The notes beneath the pieces are model-generated. The model did not search any database. It had not been told where the DNA came from and saw nothing but the letters and a program-made list of their open reading frames with translations. Of a DNA stretch of 17,512 bases, positions 7,817 through 14,691 are shown piece by piece. The stretch lies in NCBI GenBank assembly GCA_003649715.1, contig QMSS01000014.1:1-17512 (forward strand), in the 5' to 3' direction. The DNA is from Thermoplasmata archaeon. Its GTDB lineage: Archaea > Thermoplasmatota > E2 > DHVEG-1. Position 1 is the first letter of the stretch, and each line of letters begins with the position of its first letter. Position numbers and translations under genes: made by a program.

Positions 7817-8812
7817 ATGACGATGTTTGAAAAAATCCCTGCCATATATAGTGCAGAAGAAATAATCGAAAACGCCATAAAAAAAACAAAAAAAATACAA
7901 ATACAAGACAAAAATAGGTTCTATAGAAACAGAAAAACAATCATCAAAAAAACAGAACTATTTGCAACCAATGTAATCTCTACACTAGAAAAATATGTAA
8001 AAGGTTTTCCATCCATCGACAATCTCCCAAAATTCTATCAGGAACTCATAGATATCAAGATAGATGCCGATAAACTAAAACAATCACTCGGTGCAGTAGA
8101 ATGGGCACGTAAAACATGCACAAAAATATATTCAAAACAAATAAAAACACTAAAAAAAACAAGGGACCTATCCTTTTTAAAACATAAACAAAAGGAAATA
8201 TATGGCCGGATAGCATCAGTCCTGAAACAAATTGATAAAAACCTAATCTTCTTATCAAAAGCGCAAAACACAATAAAGGATTTCCCAGAGATACAAAATA
8301 CAATCACCATAGTAATCGCTGGTTATCCCAATGTAGGAAAATCCTCACTACTGAAAAACATATCATCTGCCAAACCAAAAATCGCACAGTACCCATTCAC
8401 AACAACAAAAATACATGTGGGACACATCGAAAAAAGACAGGGATACAACACAGAAAAATATCAGATAATAGACACACCTGGTCTGCTTGATAGACCAATA
8501 CATAAAAGAAACAAAATAGAAAAGCAAGCTATCGCCGCTCTCATCCATCTAGCCGATATAATCATATTCATATTAGACCCATCTGAAAACTGTGGATATC
8601 CCATAGAAAAACAAAAAAACTTGCTTTCCCAGATAAAAAAAATGTTCCGGGACATACCAATAATAGTAGTTGAAAACAAATCTGATATCAAAAAAACAGA
8701 TTCTATTAATATAAAAATATCCTGCAAAAACAGAGAAGGCATCGATAAACTTGTTGACAAAATATTTGAGATAATATCCAAAAAAACGAGGGAAATAAAA
8801 CCTCATTTTTAG
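7817..8812 (+). CDS. Nog1-like GTPase (OBG/TRAFAC class)
   Basis: The 331-aa protein has a long helical N-terminal domain (about 1-160) and a G domain with G1 GYPNVGKSS (169-177), the switch region FTTTK (194-198), G3 DTPG (219-222) and G4 NKSD (287-290). This order, with the N-terminal helical bundle and the signature YPFTTTK.H.G, is that of the Nog1 family, whose eukaryotic member acts in large ribosomal subunit assembly. The archaeal proteins are usually near this length and lack the eukaryotic C-terminal extension. ATG codons at 7817 and 7823 are both possible starts. The coding strand is markedly A-rich (many AAA, ATA and ACA codons, a lysine- and isoleucine-rich protein). A role in ribosome assembly here is inferred from the family. 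Confidence 0.92.
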   Translation: MTMFEKIPAIYSAEEIIENAIKKTKKIQIQDKNRFYRNRKTIIKKTELFATNVISTLEKYVKGFPSIDNLPKFYQELIDIKIDADKLKQSLGAVEWARKTCTKIYSKQIKTLKKTRDLSFLKHKQKEIYGRIASVLKQIDKNLIFLSKAQNTIKDFPEIQNTITIVIAGYPNVGKSSLLKNISSAKPKIAQYPFTTTKIHVGHIEKRQGYNTEKYQIIDTPGLLDRPIHKRNKIEKQAIAALIHLADIIIFILDPSENCGYPIEKQKNLLSQIKKMFRDIPIIVVENKSDIKKTDSINIKISCKNREGIDKLVDKIFEIISKKTREIKPHF

Positions 8813-8829
8813 AACAAAAAAAGATAAAT

Positions 8830-8837
8830 TTTATATA
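8830..8837 (+). promoter_or_regulatory. Canonical archaeal TATA box before a small gene
   Basis: TTTATATA is an exact box-A match, just downstream of the GTPase stop. Transcription would begin near 8860, about 30 bases before the ATG at 8889. It is one of the best promoter matches in the window and supports an independent small transcript here. Confidence 0.55.
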
Positions 8838-8850
8838 ACAAAAAAAGTTT

Positions 8851-8883
8851 CCTTTCCCCACTAACTTTTCTTTGGGGGAGAGG
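8851..8883 (+). promoter_or_regulatory. Inverted repeat covering the ribosome-binding site of the small gene
   Basis: The arm CCTTTCCCCA (8851-8860) can pair with TGGGGGAGAGG (8873-8883). The stem has nine or ten pairs, one T-G wobble and one bulged G, around a 12-base loop. The 3' arm is the purine-rich Shine-Dalgarno site for the ATG at 8889. In RNA read through from the GTPase gene the site would be hidden. In RNA started at the local TATA box (near 8860) the 5' arm would be mostly missing and the site free. Confidence 0.45.
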
Positions 8884-8888
8884 AAAAA

Positions 8889-8996
8889 ATGTTTACAACA
8901 AAAAGAAGAACATATTATGAGGAAAACCGTTTCGGCGAGCTAGAGCTTGTTGACAAACAACTATTCTATATCGCAGCAAACAGACGAGACAACTAA
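8889..8996 (+). CDS. Probable small protein of 35 aa, unrecognised
   Basis: ATG at 8889, TAA at 8994-8996. The product is rich in charged and aromatic residues (a basic KRRTYY start, an acidic ELELVD middle, and the end IAANRRDN), with no membrane segment and no cysteines. I do not know the family. Support comes from context: a perfect TATA box at 8830, a strong purine-rich site (GGGGGAGAGG) 5-6 bases before the ATG, and a 141-base gap before the next gene, which has its own promoter. The composition looks like a folded or nucleic-acid-binding peptide rather than noise. It could instead be a leader peptide, or untranslated sequence of a small RNA. Confidence 0.55.
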   Translation: MFTTKRRTYYEENRFGELELVDKQLFYIAANRRDN

Positions 8997-9040
8997 AAAA
9001 AATAAAAAAACAATCTCTTGACAAATATTATTAGGAAACT

Positions 9041-9048
9041 TATTTAAA
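9041..9048 (+). promoter_or_regulatory. TATA box of the KaiC-like gene
   Basis: TATTTAAA lies about 97 bases before the ATG at 9138 and would place transcription start near 9070, leaving a leader of about 65 bases. The leader can form two mutually exclusive small stems: GAGAT 9075-9079 with ATCTC 9091-9095, or TCTC 9092-9095 with GAGA 9101-9104. It ends in a strong GAGGAGGAG at 9121-9129. Confidence 0.5.
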
Positions 9049-9137
9049 TCAACAAACTATTTAACACAAAGGCAGAGATAAAAACTCCAAATCTCAAAAA
9101 GAGAGGCCAGGAATGTTTTTGAGGAGGAGATAGAAAT

Positions 9138-9899
9138 ATGGATGAGTCTAACATGGAAATAAACATGTTTAAAACCGGTATCGAAAGAATCAGTACCGGC
9201 ATCAGCAGATTAGATGAGTTACTAGATGGAGGACTCCCACGGAATAGTGTAACACTAGTATCCGGCACACCTGGATCAGGTAAAACAATCCTATGCTTCC
9301 ATTACATTGACGCAGGTCTCAAAAATGGAGAGAAATGTCTATTTCTAACATCAGATGAAAGAACAGAAAGCATTGTCGCCCAGGCAAAGGAATTAGGATT
9401 CAACTTTCAACCTGCTGTCGAAAATGGACAGCTGAAATTCATGTATCTAAACCTCGACAGCAGTAATGTACACAAAGAAATAGAAAACGAGATAACAACA
9501 GGTGGATACAAAAGAGTAGTACTAGACTCTCTCAGTCCACTAGCAGAAATACCAGTATGGATAAGTGGTGTCCACGAGATAATCCCATCTGAACGATCCA
9601 TGGACACAAAAGCATACCCAATAGGATCTACACCTGCAACAAGAATACATATACGCAGGATTATGAGCATACTCAACAAAGGAAACTGCACAACAATGGT
9701 CACCTCTGAGATACCTGAGGGAAGCCGAAGCTTATCTCGTGACTCAATATCTGAGTTCATGGTAGATGGAATCCTACTACTTGATCTTGACACAACAATG
9801 GATCGGAGAAAACTCACGATCAGGAAGATGAGAGCAACAAAACACTCACTTAAGCCACAGGATATCGAAATCAACTATGGCGGAATCAAATTCCTATAA
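9138..9899 (+). CDS. Single-domain KaiC/RadA-like ATPase
   Basis: The 253-aa protein is one RecA-fold KaiC domain. It has the N-terminal GISRLDELLDGGLP block (21-34), Walker A GTPGSGKT (43-50), a catalytic acidic stretch SDERTE (72-77), Walker B YKRVVLDSL (124-132) and a C-terminal DGILLLD strand. Archaea carry many such proteins, some linked to signalling or motility (FlaH-like) and most without known function. There is no second KaiC domain, no fused sensor and no kinase or receiver neighbour, so a specific role cannot be given. The start is set by GAGGAGGAG (9121-9129), eight bases before the ATG. It is probably monocistronic, since 137 bases with their own promoter-like stretch separate it from the next gene. 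Confidence 0.9.
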   Translation: MDESNMEINMFKTGIERISTGISRLDELLDGGLPRNSVTLVSGTPGSGKTILCFHYIDAGLKNGEKCLFLTSDERTESIVAQAKELGFNFQPAVENGQLKFMYLNLDSSNVHKEIENEITTGGYKRVVLDSLSPLAEIPVWISGVHEIIPSERSMDTKAYPIGSTPATRIHIRRIMSILNKGNCTTMVTSEIPEGSRSLSRDSISEFMVDGILLLDLDTTMDRRKLTIRKMRATKHSLKPQDIEINYGGIKFL

Positions 9900-10004
9900 A
9901 AAACAAAATACTAAAACTACAAAAAAAATCTTTCTAAATTCACACATCAATCCCACTCCAAATCCATTTATCAAGAAATAACAAAAAGGACCTCACCCAA
10001 TTCA

Positions 10005-10013
10005 TTTTTTAGA
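10005..10013 (+). promoter_or_regulatory. Possible TATA box for a leaderless aldolase-like transcript
   Basis: The T-run plus AGA (TTTTTTAGA) is centred about 28 bases before the ATG at 10037, the spacing expected for a leaderless archaeal mRNA. No Shine-Dalgarno motif precedes that ATG, which agrees. Assigned by position. Confidence 0.33.
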
Positions 10014-10036
10014 TAGATTCCCAATAAATCCCTCTT

Positions 10037-10600
10037 ATGATAGCAAAAAATCCTTTACAGTTCCAAACATTCTTTATTTCCAGAGAAAAAAGCAACTGTC
10101 CCCTCATACCGGACATCATCAGGTTCATTGAAAAACTAGACAAACACAGGCTATGCAGAAAAAAAATTGACAATACTGGAAGCATCAGTATTAGATATGG
10201 AAGAAGGATGCTAATCAACTGTAGCAGTATCAGCCTTAGCGACATAAAGCAAGAAGAAGATTTTTTGGAAATTGCAGACTACGACCCATTGAAAAACATT
10301 GTATTAGCAATAGGGGTGAAAGAACCACATATCAACACCCCACTCCACTGGTTTGTACATAGAGCGAGGGAAGATATAAACGCGATAGTCATACTTAACA
10401 GCAAAAATATAGCATATGAACAGACCATGCAAAACCTACCAGCTGTATCCGAGAGAAAAATACCGGAGATTATTGAACCAATCAAAGAGGTTTTAAAAAT
10501 GCTTAGAAACAGAAAAAACATACCTATAAAAAATAATGGGGTTATGTTTACAGGATTTGATCTAAATGAGATAGAAGAAATGGTTTTTAGAAAAAAATAG
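10037..10600 (+). CDS. Class II aldolase/adducin-fold protein, active-site residues apparently lost
   Basis: The 187-aa protein follows the fuculose-1-phosphate aldolase fold through its length. NTGSISIRYGRRMLI (about 47-61) matches the phosphate-binding GTAGNVSVRY block. REDINAIVILNSKNIA matches the metal-binding RPDANAVVHNHA block. IKNNGVMFTGFDLNEIEEMV matches the HHG/NHGVV..G.dle.A block. Compared with E. coli FucA, the zinc ligands H92, H94 and H155 appear as I, N and N, and catalytic E73 as N. Members are normally 190-230 aa, so length is nearly complete. It sits 30 bases upstream of mtnA, a known pairing in methylthioribose and 5-deoxyribose-phosphate salvage (for example the MtnA and FucA-like pair of Methanocaldococcus). 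It may be a catalytically inactive partner or a changed enzyme. The residue alignment was done by eye. Confidence 0.72.
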   Translation: MIAKNPLQFQTFFISREKSNCPLIPDIIRFIEKLDKHRLCRKKIDNTGSISIRYGRRMLINCSSISLSDIKQEEDFLEIADYDPLKNIVLAIGVKEPHINTPLHWFVHRAREDINAIVILNSKNIAYEQTMQNLPAVSERKIPEIIEPIKEVLKMLRNRKNIPIKNNGVMFTGFDLNEIEEMVFRKK

Positions 10601-10630
10601 AAAATAGAAGGGGAAGAGGGGAAATAATAT

Positions 10631-11596
10631 ATGATGATTGATGGAGAAGAACACAGGGCTTTATGGTTTGAAGAAGATTCTGTAAAATTCATAGATCAAA
10701 GAAAACTTCCTCACAAATTTGAAGTTTTTACAGCAAAAAACGTTGATGACATCATCTTTGCTATTAAGAACATGGTGGTACGTGGTGCTCCTGCCATCGG
10801 AGCAGCAGCTGCCTATGGGATGGCCCTTGGAAAAAAACAGTTAAACAATGTAGATGTAACAGCAGAAAAACTGAGATCCACACGTCCAACTGCCTATGAT
10901 CTCTTCTATGCTGTAGAGTATATGCTCAGCAAGATAAAAAATGGGGAGGATCCACTATCTGCCGCATCAGCATATGTCGAGGATATTGTTGAACGATGTA
11001 GAAGAATAGGTGAAAATGGTAAGAGACTTATAAGGAGAGGTATGAGGATTCTAACGCATTGTAATGCAGGGGCATTAGCCACAGTAGACTACGGAACTGC
11101 ATTAGCGCCGATAAGACTAGCTCATAGAGATGGAATAGAAATATTTGTATATGTAGATGAGACAAGACCACGTCTACAAGGTCTTTTAACATCATGGGAG
11201 CTCAAACATGAGGGCATAGAACATATGGTTATCGTCGACAACGCAGCTGGATATTTTATGAAAAAAGGTGAGATAGATATGGTCATAGTAGGTGCAGATC
11301 GGATAGCTAAAAATGGGGATTTTGCAAACAAGATCGGAACATATGAAAAGGCTGTGCTAGCTAGAGAAAACAACATACCCTTCTATGTTGCAGCTCCAAA
11401 AAGCACCTTCGACATGAGCATACCAGATGGAGATAGTATAGAGATAGAAGAAAGAGATAACATGGAGATACTAGGGGGGATTGGCAGTAGTAGGATAATG
11501 CCTGGTTGGATAAGGGTCAGAAACCCTGCATTTGATGTCACGCCTGCAAAATATGTAACTGGATATATAACTGAAGAAAAAATAATAAAAAAATAA
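10631..11596 (+). CDS. mtnA: Methylthioribose-1-phosphate isomerase MtnA
   Basis: The 321-aa protein converts 5-methylthioribose-1-phosphate to the ribulose form. In methanogens the homologue also acts on 5-deoxyribose-1-phosphate from radical-SAM by-products. Family motifs are intact: RGAPAIGAAAAYG (51-63), catalytic Cys144 in THCNAGALAT, DETRPRLQG (176-184), and catalytic Asp223 in GADRIAKNGDFANKIGTY. The NGDFANKIGTY block favours MtnA over the related ribose-1,5-bisphosphate isomerase and over eIF2B-like subunits. The first of two ATGs at 10631 and 10634 follows a GAAGAGGGG site. It is the second gene of a two-gene operon after the aldolase homologue and is followed by a hairpin terminator. 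The shape of the downstream pathway is uncertain because the neighbouring aldolase looks inactive. Confidence 0.94.
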   Translation: MMIDGEEHRALWFEEDSVKFIDQRKLPHKFEVFTAKNVDDIIFAIKNMVVRGAPAIGAAAAYGMALGKKQLNNVDVTAEKLRSTRPTAYDLFYAVEYMLSKIKNGEDPLSAASAYVEDIVERCRRIGENGKRLIRRGMRILTHCNAGALATVDYGTALAPIRLAHRDGIEIFVYVDETRPRLQGLLTSWELKHEGIEHMVIVDNAAGYFMKKGEIDMVIVGADRIAKNGDFANKIGTYEKAVLARENNIPFYVAAPKSTFDMSIPDGDSIEIEERDNMEILGGIGSSRIMPGWIRVRNPAFDVTPAKYVTGYITEEKIIKK

Positions 11597-11648
11597 TGGG
11601 ATACAGAAGAATTTTTACATCATTTCCTTGGATTCTAATTGGTTTTTT

Positions 11649-11669
11649 TGGGATTCCATCCCATTTTTT
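11649..11669 (+). terminator. Hairpin plus T-run terminator after mtnA
   Basis: TGGGAT (11649-11654) and ATCCCA (11658-11663) form a six-pair stem with a three-base loop, followed at once by TTTTTT (11664-11669). This lies 53 bases past the mtnA stop. The T-run on the plus strand only makes it a plus-strand terminator; the convergent C25 gene ends just beyond it at 11676. Confidence 0.6.
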
Positions 11670-11675
11670 CTGGTT

Positions 11676-14531
11676 TTATCCATTGTTACATGGCTGATAT
11701 GGGTTGAATGCTGGGTCTCCATATATGTTGAACTCATGCAGAGCAACATATTTTTTGTCTAACACTCTTGTTTGATCATTTCCTTTTATCTGCTGTTCTG
11801 GTCGGTATTCCTGATCCACAAAGCTGCCTGAGTACAGTGTAAGTGGCGGTGTCCATAGAAATGTTGAATTTGCATCTTTAGATAGATACATGTTTTTTGC
11901 GTTTCTTAGAGCAAGCCCTGTTGTTGCATTGTTTTTTATCAGTTGTAGTATGAAGTCTTCAGCGATTACTGCTCCAAAATGGAGTTCAGGAAATTCTCTT
12001 TTTAGTAGATATCTAAGTGTTGCGTTCATCAGACCTAAGATGCCTATTCCCAGTCCACCAGGTAGGGGTCGTGGCTCTAGATATCCTGGGTCTGCTGTTA
12101 CTCTTGTCGCACCTATGTAGGTGTTTACACCTGCATGGATATAGGTCTGAGAGAGTGTGTTGACAGGGTTTATTCCCTCTGTTCTGCCAGTTATACAGCT
12201 TTCTACGAAGATGACTGATGGACCATATTCCATGTTCTCTATTGATCGTATGTCAAATGACCCCCTGTCGGCTAATCCGCTTCTTAGTTTTGGGAGTATA
12301 CGTGAGAATGGCGTTACAAATGGGAATCCACGTGAGTCGATTAATATGTCTCCGAATTCGTAGAGATTGTAGAATCCATGTGCGAAGGCAAATATGAGAC
12401 TGCTTTTTAGCTGATCTCTTCCACCTGTTACTCTCTTCGATGAGCTTAGTATCTCAACAATTTTTTTGGGGAACAGCAGACGGTTTAGTAAACCTGTTTT
12501 TTTGATTTCTCTCAGGTTTTTACGTGTGAATCCTTCTCGTTGTGATCGTAGCCATAAGGTGTTTCTGACGTTGTATCCCCCAGTCTTCATCTGTTTTTTA
12601 AGTCTCATGTTGATAAATGTGCTCTCTCCAGTTGGAAACTTAGTTGGTTCATCTCTTCCCTTTCCCTCGTTTACTATTTTGTCTATGATTTTACTTAATT
12701 TTGTTATCACTGGTAGGTTTTGGAATTCTAATCCACATCCAGTTTGTACTAATGCATTATCTTTCCAGTCTCCCATTTGTTTTATGATAGTATGGTAGAA
12801 TATTGTTCTTGCTATGAGTGCACTGCAGTCCTGAACATCCCAGCCAGTAACTCTACCAACTATGTTTTCCATAGTTGGCCAGTAGGAGTAGGTGTCATTC
12901 TCAGGGTCATCAGGCTTTGGATCGATATCACCATATATGAAATCGCTGGGGCATCCATATCCCCACAGATATGCCTCAGAGTCTATTCTTCCATCAGGGT
13001 TGTAATAGAAATACATTGGTATCATGCTAGGATCAGCTACTACTGCTATATATACAGGGTTTTCATAGTAGTGATCTCTGAGTTCTTCCAAGTTTGTTGC
13101 ATTAATCTTTGCTAGTTCACCGAGTAGAGTGTTGAGTTCATCATGTATCTCCATGGTGTGTTCATTGGATGGCACAACCAAGTTTGGATTTGTACCAGGC
13201 TGAGTTGGACCTGGGCAGGTTGATCCGTTATAGATGATGTTGTCATCTGCGGCGAAGGCGAAATCTGTTTTTGCAAAAACAATACCCTTATGATAGGCAG
13301 CTAAATAAGGCGCAATAGATGACAACCCCCTCATGAGTGGTACATATGGGCTTTCAAGTTTTTCCACTGTTATCTTTATTTCATAGTTTCCATTTTTAGA
13401 TGCATACCATCGTCCAAATACCTGCACTGTGTAGTTACCAGTTTCGTTATATATAGTGGTTTCAAAATGTATTCTGTCCTCAACTATTCTTCCTTCTTCA
13501 TCGCGAAGCGGTATGCCACCGGCTGTGGAGGCATAGATGTACATATGTTTACTAGGACTTTTGACCATCATGTACATTCGGTCTCCAAGAGCTTCGACAT
13601 GATCTGAATCTAGATTACGTAGATCGATTTTTAACAATGCATACTTGTAATCCTTGGGTATAGAGAAAGTGTGGTATCCCCTGGTTTTAGATATGAGAGT
13701 GTTAATGGCTTGTGTGGGGAGCACAACGCTTGAGGCTATAGTTCCAGTGAAGTTATAGGATATACTGTCTAAAATCATTGGCATATATACATCCAATGGG
13801 TTAGCAAGTGCTATATAGTTAGTAGTACTGTTAAGCCTGTTTTCAATAACTTGAATGCATTCATGTATTATGTCATGGATGGATTCAAATTTTTTTATTG
13901 GAAAAGCAGTTGTGCTGAGATTTCCGCATACATAAATATATTCCACTCCTAGATTATGTAGAACATTGGTTACGGTTTCATCTATTTCATCAGTGACGAT
14001 AATAGGTATGTTTTGATATGATGCCAAGGGTGTTGCCACAACACCCATATTGTATCCCTCTTGATCGTATTTGATTACAAGAGCAGTGGAGCTGTTTTCC
14101 CAAAAATTTTGTGCGACAGAGAGGGAGACCTCCTTGGGGGTTAGATCATCTGTTATGTTGTAGTCCACTTTTATGCCAATCTGTTTTTCAGCTCTTTTAA
14201 CAGCCTTTGATGGAGCATGGAAGTTTTTCACATAAAGTGGTATAACTCTTTGTTCTCCATTGTCATTGTAATGAACTGCTAGAGGAGTTGCGATTAGGGT
14301 ATAAAATGGGTTTGAATCTGAAACTGCAATAGCAGATGGCATATCCTGGTTAACATCTAGATCCTCTGTCGCATCCCTGCTGTCAAATTCATCTGGAATA
14401 TAAGAAGTTGTGTCTCTACCATTACTTACTATATTCTTCTGGGTGTTGTTAGTATGGGCGTATGTTCCTAGTGATGATAATGTTAGTAGAAATGCTGCTA
14501 GTAGACAAAAAATAGTTTTTTTCATACTCAT
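11676..14531 (-). CDS. Secreted C25 (gingipain-like) cysteine peptidase with CWB2-like N-terminal region
   Basis: The 951-aa protein begins with a signal peptide (basic MSMKK, a hydrophobic run to about residue 21, a likely cut after TYA near 25). The clan CD caspase-like core shows the catalytic dyad: His718 in FAFAHGFYN and Cys779 in VIFVESCITGRTEG, followed by AGVNTYIGATRV and, near the end, IYGDPAFNPY, as in gingipain-type C25 peptidases. Residues about 138-215 (FWENSSTALV...ATPLASYQNIPIIVTD...VEYIYVCGN) resemble the cell-wall-binding repeat 2 fold. There is no C-terminal membrane anchor or sorting signal. The ATG at 14531 follows a GGGGG tract at 11 bases. Such peptidases are reported for sediment Thermoplasmata (MBG-D) that degrade detrital protein. 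Cleavage specificity (Arg or Lys) cannot be read from sequence. Confidence 0.88.
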   Translation of the reverse strand: MSMKKTIFCLLAAFLLTLSSLGTYAHTNNTQKNIVSNGRDTTSYIPDEFDSRDATEDLDVNQDMPSAIAVSDSNPFYTLIATPLAVHYNDNGEQRVIPLYVKNFHAPSKAVKRAEKQIGIKVDYNITDDLTPKEVSLSVAQNFWENSSTALVIKYDQEGYNMGVVATPLASYQNIPIIVTDEIDETVTNVLHNLGVEYIYVCGNLSTTAFPIKKFESIHDIIHECIQVIENRLNSTTNYIALANPLDVYMPMILDSISYNFTGTIASSVVLPTQAINTLISKTRGYHTFSIPKDYKYALLKIDLRNLDSDHVEALGDRMYMMVKSPSKHMYIYASTAGGIPLRDEEGRIVEDRIHFETTIYNETGNYTVQVFGRWYASKNGNYEIKITVEKLESPYVPLMRGLSSIAPYLAAYHKGIVFAKTDFAFAADDNIIYNGSTCPGPTQPGTNPNLVVPSNEHTMEIHDELNTLLGELAKINATNLEELRDHYYENPVYIAVVADPSMIPMYFYYNPDGRIDSEAYLWGYGCPSDFIYGDIDPKPDDPENDTYSYWPTMENIVGRVTGWDVQDCSALIARTIFYHTIIKQMGDWKDNALVQTGCGLEFQNLPVITKLSKIIDKIVNEGKGRDEPTKFPTGESTFINMRLKKQMKTGGYNVRNTLWLRSQREGFTRKNLREIKKTGLLNRLLFPKKIVEILSSSKRVTGGRDQLKSSLIFAFAHGFYNLYEFGDILIDSRGFPFVTPFSRILPKLRSGLADRGSFDIRSIENMEYGPSVIFVESCITGRTEGINPVNTLSQTYIHAGVNTYIGATRVTADPGYLEPRPLPGGLGIGILGLMNATLRYLLKREFPELHFGAVIAEDFILQLIKNNATTGLALRNAKNMYLSKDANSTFLWTPPLTLYSGSFVDQEYRPEQQIKGNDQTRVLDKKYVALHEFNIYGDPAFNPYQPCNNG

Positions 14532-14590
14532 ATTTATTTTATCCCCCGATTTTTTGTTTTTGTATTACAAAGAATATTATTATTTATGTA

Positions 14591-14600
14591 TTATTTAAAA
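14591..14600 (-). promoter_or_regulatory. Possible TATA box of the C25 peptidase gene
   Basis: On the minus strand this reads TTTTAAATAA, about 65 bases before the start at 14531. Transcription would begin near 14570 with a leader of about 40 bases that carries the G-rich site at 14543-14547. It gives the peptidase a promoter of its own, separate from the upstream Ntn hydrolase gene. Confidence 0.4.
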
Positions 14601-14691
14601 ATTGTGTTATATTTCTTAGGGTGGTTGGATAGAGAAAAATTCTGTTAACTCATCTCTGGATCAAGGGGGCTGATTAGATTCTTCTCTTTTT

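Noticed and set aside
10631..11596. Ribose-1,5-bisphosphate isomerase or eIF2B-like subunit as the identity of this gene
   Set aside because: The RGAPAIG block, the catalytic Cys144 with Asp223, and the NGDFANKIGTY block fit MtnA better.
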